In this document: in pieces, positions 23,123 to 32,100 of the stretch | Numbering within the stretch: position 1 is the stretch's first letter | Layout of the letters: every line of letters begins with the position of its first letter | Assembly: GCA_907163375.1 (NCBI GenBank) | Contig: CAJQUW010001733.1 | Span: 310,001-374,000, forward strand | Source: Prostheceraeus crozeri | Lineage: Eukaryota > Platyhelminthes > Polycladida > Euryleptidae | Reading direction: 5' to 3' | Length of the DNA stretch: 64,000 nucleotides | The notes under the pieces: model-generated | Databases searched by the model: none | What the model was told of the DNA's origin: nothing | Seen by the model: only the letters and a program-made list of their open reading frames with translations | Program-made: the position numbers and the translations under genes

Positions 23123-26100
23123 AAAAAAAAACAAAAAAAAATAAACAAAAAAAAAAAAAAAAAAACAAAAAAAAAAAACCTTAACCGCCCGCCCCCCCAA
23201 CCAACCCAACCAAAACTATAAAACAACACCCCCACTCCAACCCCAACCCCCCCCAAACCCCCCCACCCATCCCACCTCACCCCCCCCCCCCCACCCCCCA
23301 CCCACCACCCCCCACCCTAACCCCACCCACAAACCCCCCCGCACAACTCCCCCCACCCATAACACACCCAACCCGCCGCCACCCCCACACAAAACTAACC
23401 CCCCAACTCCCCTCCCCCAACACCTCACTAGCCAAACCCACACAGCACAACACCAACAAATCCCCCCACCCCCCCCCCTCAATACCCCCACCCCCCCAAA
23501 CACTACCCCCCCACACCCACCCACCCCCTCACCCCCTACCTCCGCCCCCACAACCATCACCACCCCCATACACCCCACCCCACCACCAAACATCCCCAAA
23601 CCAAATAACCACCACACCCCCACCACCATCACCCCCCCAACCCAACCACAAACCCTACAAACAGCACCCAACCTCCACCATACGCACAACAACCCCTCCC
23701 CCCCCCACCCCCCCGACACAACCACCCATCACCACAAACCCCACCATAACAACACACACGCCACCCACCACACCATCACACAAAACCAACACCAACCACA
23801 ACACCCCCACAGAACACAACTCCACCCACAAACCAACCACCCAACACAACACCACCCAACCACCACCAACACCAAACTCTACCCCCCCCCACTCCCCCCA
23901 AAGAACCCCACACCACTCCCCCACCTCCCCCTCCCCCTACCCCCCATACCACCCCCCCAAAAAAACCAACCAAACCCCACACACTCTACAAACAGCCCCA
24001 CCAAACCTAAACCCATATACCCCCCCCAACCACCCAAGAACACAAACAAACTAACAAAACCCCAACACCACCACCACAACCACCTCAAACCCCCCCCAAC
24101 AAGCAAACCTCCACAAAACAACGAGTGACATTTGTGATAAAAAGCCACGAACCCTCCCCAACCAACCACCCCCCACCCCTCAAACCACCCCCCCCCCCCA
24201 CGCCTCCCACACACCCCCCCACCAAAAAAAGTCACGCCCCCCCACCCCCCTCCCCCCCCCCCCCCCCCCCCACCCCCCAACATCCCCCGCCCCCGAACAC
24301 AACCCCCCCCACAAACTTATCCCACCCAACAACCCACCCCCCCCAACCCCCCCCAAATCACCACCCAAAACACCACACCCCCCGCACTCTCCACAAACAT
24401 CCAACCTACCCCACACACCACCCACTCATCTCCCCCTCACCCACACCCCCAACCCCACCAACCCACACCCCCCACCCCCCCAGACCCCCCCCACCCGACT
24501 CCCCCCACCCCCACCTCTCCCACCACACCCGCTGCCCACACACCCCAACAGCAACACACCACATCCACCCCGCACTCCTCCTACCGCCACCACCCCCCCC
24601 CCACCTTCACAGCACTCCCAGCCCCCCCCCCCTCCAATATCCACTACATCTCGCCAACTCCCCCCCCCACCCCGCCCAACGCCCTCCACAACAAACGCCC
24701 CTAACCCACCCCCTCCCCCCCCACCCTCCCAACAACCACACACCCACCCGCCATCTCCCTCCCCCCCCATCCCGCCTCCCCCCACACCTCCCCGCCACCC
24801 CCCATCCACAAACCCAGAGTCCACAAACCCCCCCCCCCCCACCCACACCCCCAACCCCCACACCCCTCACCCCACACCACCAACCCAGCACCCCCAAACC
24901 ACCCTGACCCCCCCCCCCACCACCCCCTCCCCACCACTCAGGTCCCACCGCCCGCCACACCCCCACCCCACCCCCATCCCCCCCCCCACCCCAACCGAGC
25001 CCACCCCACCACCCACACCTCCCACTCCATACCACCACGCCACACCACCACACAACCCCCCTCCATCCCAACATCCCCCCCACATCCCCCCCCTCCCACC
25101 CACCAAACCTCACCCATCCCCCAACTAAAAACAATTACACTACATCCGCCCCCCCCCACATACCCAAAGAACACTACCAACAAAACCAACAACCACACAC
25201 AATACCTCCCCACACAATCCCCCCTCACCTCACCCCTCCCGACCGCTCACCTCACCCTCCCCACCCCTCACCCCCCACCCCCCCACCCCCACCCCCACCT
25301 CCCCCGTCACCCCCCCCCCCCCCTCTCCACCCCCCCTCCTCCCTCCCCCCCCCCCCCACACCCCCCCCCCCCCCAACCCACCCCCCTCCCCTCCACCCCC
25401 CCCCCCACCCCACCCCCACCCTCCTCGACGCACCCCACCACCCCCAGCTCCCCCCCCACCCCCCCCCCCCCCCCCGCCCCCCCCCTCTAGCCACAAAGAG
25501 CACCCTTCTTTCTCCTTTATTCTAATCTATCCCATTTTTTTTATTGTTTAGCAGATTGTTTCAGCTGACTTATTTAGTTGCTCAAGAATAGGCCCTAATA
25601 CCCGTATTACTCAACGTATCCAGTATCTGTATGTTTATACATTCCTCGCGACTTTTCTACTAGTTTGTTCTTATTACTAACTATTTGACTGCTACTATTG
25701 TTCTTGTTAATCATGTTGTTTTTAGTTTTTTTACATAAAATATCCATTCAAGCTATCGAACGTTGTTTTACATGAAAGTTGAAATAACCAGGCTTGACAA
25801 AAAAGACGAAAAGGAAGAAAGAGGGTATTATTTCACTATTTGTTGAATTTTGGATAGTAGCAGTAATTACCGTATTAAAGTTGAATAATTGAATAGGCCT
25901 AACCAATATAAAATATAGGCTACACATACAATAGTAATAGACGAAAATAAAGGTGTTCAAGTCACCATTCCGTTTGGATTTCGGATTTATCAGCTAACTA
26001 TTAATTATCAGTTTCTATATATTACATGTAAAATACGGCACGTTGTATGTACATAATGCACGTTCATCCAAAAATTCAATTTTCACAAGATACTACTTCC

Positions 26101-29100
26101 TCAAAAATCACCAATAATCCTGTTCGCGATCGATTAAAAATCCCGCCCATAATCCCACCCGCGATCCCGCCCAATCCCGCCCGCGGGATTTATCCCGGGA
26201 CAACCCTGACTCTGAGTTGTAAATTCCCTCATTAACGTCGTATGGTATGGGGAACTAGGAGCCGTAAACTCCTTTATTAACGTCGTGTGGAATGGTGGAC
26301 TCTGAGTTGTAAATTCCCTCATTAACGTCGTATGGTATGGAGAACTAGGAGCCGTAAACTCCTTTATTAACGTCGTATGGTATGGGGAACTAGGAGCCGT
26401 AAACTCCTTTATTAGCGTCGTATGGTATGGGGAACTAGGAGCCGTAAACTCCCTCATTAACGTCGTGTGGAATGGGGAACTCTGAGCTGTAGACTCCCTC
26501 ATTAACGTCGTGTGGTATGGGGAACTAGGAGCCGTAATCTAGGGTTAATGCTATTACACACCTGATTGCCGGGTGGCAGAATCTACTGACGCAAAATGGT
26601 GCTGAACCTATAAACTTCATTTAGGCACTAGGCTTGTTCCGAATGATCCGAGGCTAATATCGAATATTTTCAAACACATTTCAAGTAGGTTTTCAATGCA
26701 GATATATTATTCCCGACACGTCGTGTGCCAATGAGCTTTCCTCGGTCAATTCTTCTCTGTGTCATTCTTTTAAACTGATTGTGATTACTCTCATGCATAT
26801 GCAGCACATCAGCCATTATGTTCATCTTTCAGGCTCTTGATCTTCCACCTTCCACGGATTCACGCTGCAATGCTTCAGTTCAAATAGGAGAACAAAATAG
26901 AGAAAGTGTATAACAACAAATAACGAAAAATATAAAACTTTACAATGAAATGTGACTTTACAGATATTCCGTTAATGTTACATTTCATTGTTAAGTCTTA
27001 TATTTTTCGTTATTTATTGTTATACTCTCTTTCTCTCTCTATTTTGTTCTCCTCAATCCCCGAAAGCTTTAATGTTGTTACGATCGATTATATTTTCATT
27101 TTTTTATAAATATAATGTAGCCGTCTGATGCATATATTGGTATTTTTTATTTGGAATCACCTGCGCCATAAAAATTCAACCAATTTTACGCCACTTTTCA
27201 AATTTTCGTCAGTGATATTAATTTTATGGTATGTAAGCTCCTTAGTCACAGAACTTTGGGTAGATTTTTCCTGGAATTTTTCTTTTAAATTTGACGCGTG
27301 CATTTGAGCAAAATTCCTTGCAGAAAGTCTGGAAATTTGTCGCTCAAATTTGACCCCTTTTTCGGTAAATTTCCCTGGAAAACCTGGAAAATGAATTTTA
27401 CCTTGGAAATCCTGGCAAACACCTGGAAATTTTCGCTCAAATTTGCGCGGACACCCTGCTGCTGCAGTAGGTTTGTGTTTATTGTGTGAGAGTGGGTATT
27501 GAAGTCATAATGTCACAGCAAGCATCGCTTACGGCGTTGCATGACGCAATGTAGATTTATAGAGGCAAAATTAAAGAATTATTATAATTTTAGTGATTTC
27601 AATAGGGCCTCAATTTATTTGTGCACTTGAATCATTCATCAGTTGTGGTTATCAATGTTCATCACTAGGAATTTTTCATCAATAGGAAAATTTGGAACTA
27701 TGACACAAGAAGGATGATATGACATGTCATAAAAAAATTGCCTTACTAATAAGATATCATTTCCCGAACTACTTGCATAAAGACTATTTGTCATGAAAAT
27801 TTCGTGTATATCCGTAAAGAATGCATGCGTGAGAAATAGCACTTCAACTCGAACGTTTTATCAACAGGATTGCATAGTATGAAGGAACAATTGTAGCGTC
27901 CGCCTGTTGAATAAGTTGAGCGCTCGTTTCCTCCGCGGACTTGGGCTCTATTCGTTACTCAAATCAGTGTAGTCGGGAGGATAGAGTGTTAGTGTCAATT
28001 TGAAAAAGAAAGAAATGCATTCATCTTATTATCATTAATTATGACGTCAATTCACGTCATGTCCGCACAGGACATTGTGATTGACGTTGGCGTGGACACC
28101 CCGCATCTGCAAACGAGAAGCACTTACATAAGATTTTCCCGCATTGAAGGGGTTAATAATGTTAAAACTGTCCTCATAAGCTTTTCTAGAAATACATAAC
28201 CGCTTCGCGCGCATAATCAAGGCACGGATGGCGGAAGGTTTTATCTGACAGGGGTATGTCAATGATAACTTACAGTGGTATTACTTTTTGTGATCATAAC
28301 ATCAAGAAATTTTAACTGATCATTGTCTTGTTTCTCACAAGTAAAGAGGATGCTTTCGTGAGTACTGATTCAATTTTGTAAAAGTTTTCTGCATCCTTCT
28401 TCGTCTTTAACAATACCAAAAACATCATCAACAGAACACCGATGATACCTAGGGAATTCAGTGATTTTAGAATCTATCAAGCTCATTGCGAAAAGGACGA
28501 AGTCGGGCCGAGGATCGTTGGTCGATCCCATGCCAACACCTTCAATTTCATGATAGATATCGTTAAACTGAAAAAGCATGCTTTTGCAAGATAAGTCCAG
28601 AAGGGAGATTTCCTTAGTAAGCGGAATCTTTGAAAATTGACTGAGAGAAAGAGAGAGAGAGAATCGTTTATTGAATCACTGAGTGGGAATCAAAAAGCAT
28701 TACAAGTTTACATTTCATAGCAAATTAGAAAATAGTATATACCAGCATAAAGTCAAATGTCAGAAGTCAATCGCAAAAGGTGGACGAAATAATAATAGAC
28801 GTCAACGGAATAAAAGACTTTCGACGGATGGTTGTTCGACTATAAGGAACAGACGAACGTCCACTGGGGAGCACAGACGGCATAAGACTTTTAATAACAG
28901 TATCTGAGCTATATGCAAATCTAAAAAAAGTTCACGGCAAAACGCTCCCTTCTACTGCAAACTACAATTCCCTTTAATTTTCAAGCAACGTTTTTGTAAT
29001 CTCTCCAAATGTAGTAGATCTTCTCCTGAAATGCCAATAAATACGGGACAAGCATATTCCAGCAGAGATCTTACAAGAACACAATATACAGCCAGGAATT

Positions 29101-32100
29101 CTGGTTCAGTCACAAAATTTTTTGACTCTTCACAAAATGTACATTCGCTGTGCACAATTAGATCTTATTTGCTTTACATGCCCTTTCTATTGAAGGTCGT
29201 CATCAAGAATCACTCCCAAAAAGCGCACACGAGCGCAGAAGTTCACTGATGGAATTAATGATTTCACGCATTGCTGCTCTCTCATGGCACGTTCCCTGCA
29301 ATAAATCAAACCCTTTGTCTTTCCAGCATTTAGCATCAAATCGCCCACTTTAAAATATTTAAGACCTCTTTATTAATGGCTCCAACATCTTCATCAAAAT
29401 GTTACCGTCGTATGCCCGATATAATACATATATCATCAACATACTTGAGTATCACAGGTATTAAACACAGGTTACAGTGTCGATACATACATGCCAAAAA
29501 GGTATGGACCCAAGATAGAGCATTGCGGCACCCACTTGTGATGAGTCGGAAATCATTATAATATCCGTTAGATCGCACTCTCTGACGTCGATGTAAAAGA
29601 TAGCTTTTCAAGAAAAGAATAAAGCCATTTGGAGGATTCATTTCTCTAGTCTTACATAACAGTAAATGATGATTTACTTTGTCATAAGCTTTAGACAAAT
29701 CAAAACTAAGAAAAACGGCATCGCTTATGTTGAGGTCGTCAGCGTGTCTCGTCAAAGTGTCATGAGCAGCAACGACTGCATGAGTTGTTGATGAATTGTT
29801 CCTCACGCCGAATTGATTCTCTCCCAATAGCGCAGTCAACCGAGGTCTCAGATTGCTCAAGGCAATCCATTCTAGCAATTTTGCAGGTACAGATGGCAGG
29901 CTGATTGGTCGCAAACCGTGACTGTCGTTACTGGGAGTTTAAACAAAGCATGGACCTTTCTCTGTCGAATACTTTGAAACATTAAATGAAAGATGGGATT
30001 AGCGAGAATAATGGGTGATTTAACCAATACAAGAAAGTCTGCGCCCATCATCCATGCAGATACAATTGCTCTATTCATCTCTGTTGATTGCCTTGCAGTT
30101 TCCTGTCACTGTGGTTAAAGGAGAGGATGGAAAGTCGCATAATACGATAGAGGCTGAAGGCGTGATTCATGGCGAGTGCTGCATGTCATCCTGGATTCAC
30201 CTCGATTGTGCCAAGGCGTATGCCGTTTCCGCTGGGATCTACTACTGCAAGTGTCCGCTGTGTAATGACAAAAACATCTTCCAAGGGACATTACAACGAT
30301 TAGGAGTCTATTTACCGGATAAAGACGCAAATTGGGAGCTTGAACCAAATGCATTTCAGGACCTGTACTCACGTTCAGTGCGCTGTACTGCTAAACCTTG
30401 TCACTGTCCAAGAGGTGATATGTACGATTCTGGTCAGGGAATTTGGGATATCCTTTTGTGTCATTTTTGCGGTTCATCTGCCGTTCACAGGTAAGCTTTG
30501 TTGAAATGCAGTTGTTGTAAATAAATGGTAGAGTCGGTCTGTATTGTAGTTTCATTTGTCTCCGTGCTTGTATTTTTTTCTACTTCAAGTATATTTAAAT
30601 TAAATGATAAACAAAAATTATTCCATCGTTTAAGAGACATTTCACACAATTAAAAAAAAGTCTCAAATGAAAGTGGATAAAAAAATCTCCTCTTGCCTCG
30701 GCGTTGACCACCATGGCAAGGACAGCTGATGCATTGTTGGCTGGTTGTCCTCGCCTCTAGCGTCCGTGTTAGCGCGAAGCTGATGCGTGCTCTGATGGAT
30801 GCCACTTCATCGGCATAGGCGGTTTTCTTTTTCACCGAATGTAGATGTGCTATTCTTTTTATCGCCTTTCTCGCTGCGGGGCCACATCCACCAAATGAGG
30901 AAAAATCATTGGGAGAAAGCTGGTGTGTTCCACTTCTCGTACCCTTCTCTTCATGCTGCCGTTTATCATTTTCATGAAGGGCTTATGCACCTGATGGATA
31001 CTTAGGTGTTGAGGCGTTATATGGAGAGAAAGCGATGGATATCAATGTCTTCGAATGATATGGTAGTCCGATATTCGAATGTTCCTCCGTGATTGGCTGC
31101 AGAAGTAGTTCAGTAGCCACATTCTGTGTTACATCCGACAAAAGATTTGCAAACAAATCACAAAGAGTGTGATCTCAACATTGTCTCACGTTGATAAAGC
31201 CGCCGACGTGATCTGAGAGAGCATGAGCTGGACTGAATGCTTTTCCGCAAACGCATCGTGATGGCTGCCATCGATGTCTCAAGCATGGTACATCCCTGAA
31301 AGCAGTTTTGTCGATACAGAAGCCATAATTGTGAATTGGAAGAACAAGTAACCACGATGACGCACCGGTTTCGCGAGTTCTGAAATATTTTTGATTCTCA
31401 TTGAGTCTGTTATGCGCTTCTATAGCGATTTCTGCTTGCTTTTTCCTGTTTTAGAATCTTGCCGCTGACTTGATTTCAAGTCGATGTCCATTTTCTTCTG
31501 ATTATCATCTTGTCGCTGAGGAGAACTAAGTCGGACTGAATTTTCATCTGCAGATTTAAGATCACTTAACTTTCTGATGTCAAGACCTCCCTCTCTCACT
31601 TGGAGTGCAAGTAGGTCACGTTCAATTTCACCAAGCGGTTCTTTTTCCGTAGTAGCTGGAATGAGGCTGGTCGTCAATGTCGGTGTTGTTCTTGCAAGGA
31701 AGTTAAATTTCGGGAGTAGTCCGCGAAAAAAGCCACAATAAGCTGGTTGAGGAGCATTGATTGCAAAACCTGATAGTCGCTCAATTCCCTGATTATCATA
31801 GCACGTCGTCAAGTATAATTCTCTATGCAACTCGTGCATGAGATTGCTTCATCATACACCTTCCTTACCCTTAGGGGCTCGTGCATTTAAGATACTTGTA
31901 AAATAATATGTCCTAAATTGTCTATGGAAGTCAATGAAATATATTAATCCGAAGCTACGAAGGAAATCCAAAGTCTGAAGCTTGAGGCCTTGAAGAGATA
32001 CTTTCGCAAACTCGTAATGTAGTTGGACCTTGTGAAGAAATTATCTGCAAATACAGGCCTGTTGTTTAATTGTGCATACATTTGCACTTGTGAAATACTT

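Larger units (their letters stand above)
20349..26208 (+). mobile_element. hAT transposon with 8-bp duplication ACTCTGAG
   Basis: Starts CAGGGTTGTCCC and ends GGGACAACCCTG. ACTCTGAG flanks it at 20341-20348 and 26209-26216, the exact 8-bp duplication expected of hAT. The target belongs to the 45-bp minisatellite, so the insertion split that array. GC-rich subterminal words (CGGGCGGGATTTAT at the left; repeated CCCGCCC/GGGCGGGAT at the right) are typical. A decayed transposase lies at 20600-21730. Without the 3.7-kb A/C tract the element would be ~2.1 kb, too short for an intact autonomous hAT. Confidence 0.93.
19330..27458. mobile_element. Candidate outer hAT-type element enclosing the nested block
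   Basis: Left end CAGGGTGTCCGCGC at 19330 and right end GCGCGGACACCCTG at 27458 are perfect 14-bp inverted repeats. Both subterminal regions share CTGGAAAA/TTTTCCAG and GGAAAATGAATTTTA-type words. Together they look like the two ends of one hAT-type element. No target duplication is visible (left flank GATGAAC, right flank CTGCTGC), so the ends could instead come from two related copies. Confidence 0.5.

Noticed and set aside
21607-25503. Many long open frames rich in Phe, Lys, Gly or Pro
   Set aside because: They are translations of the A- and C-rich tracts and have no sequence complexity.
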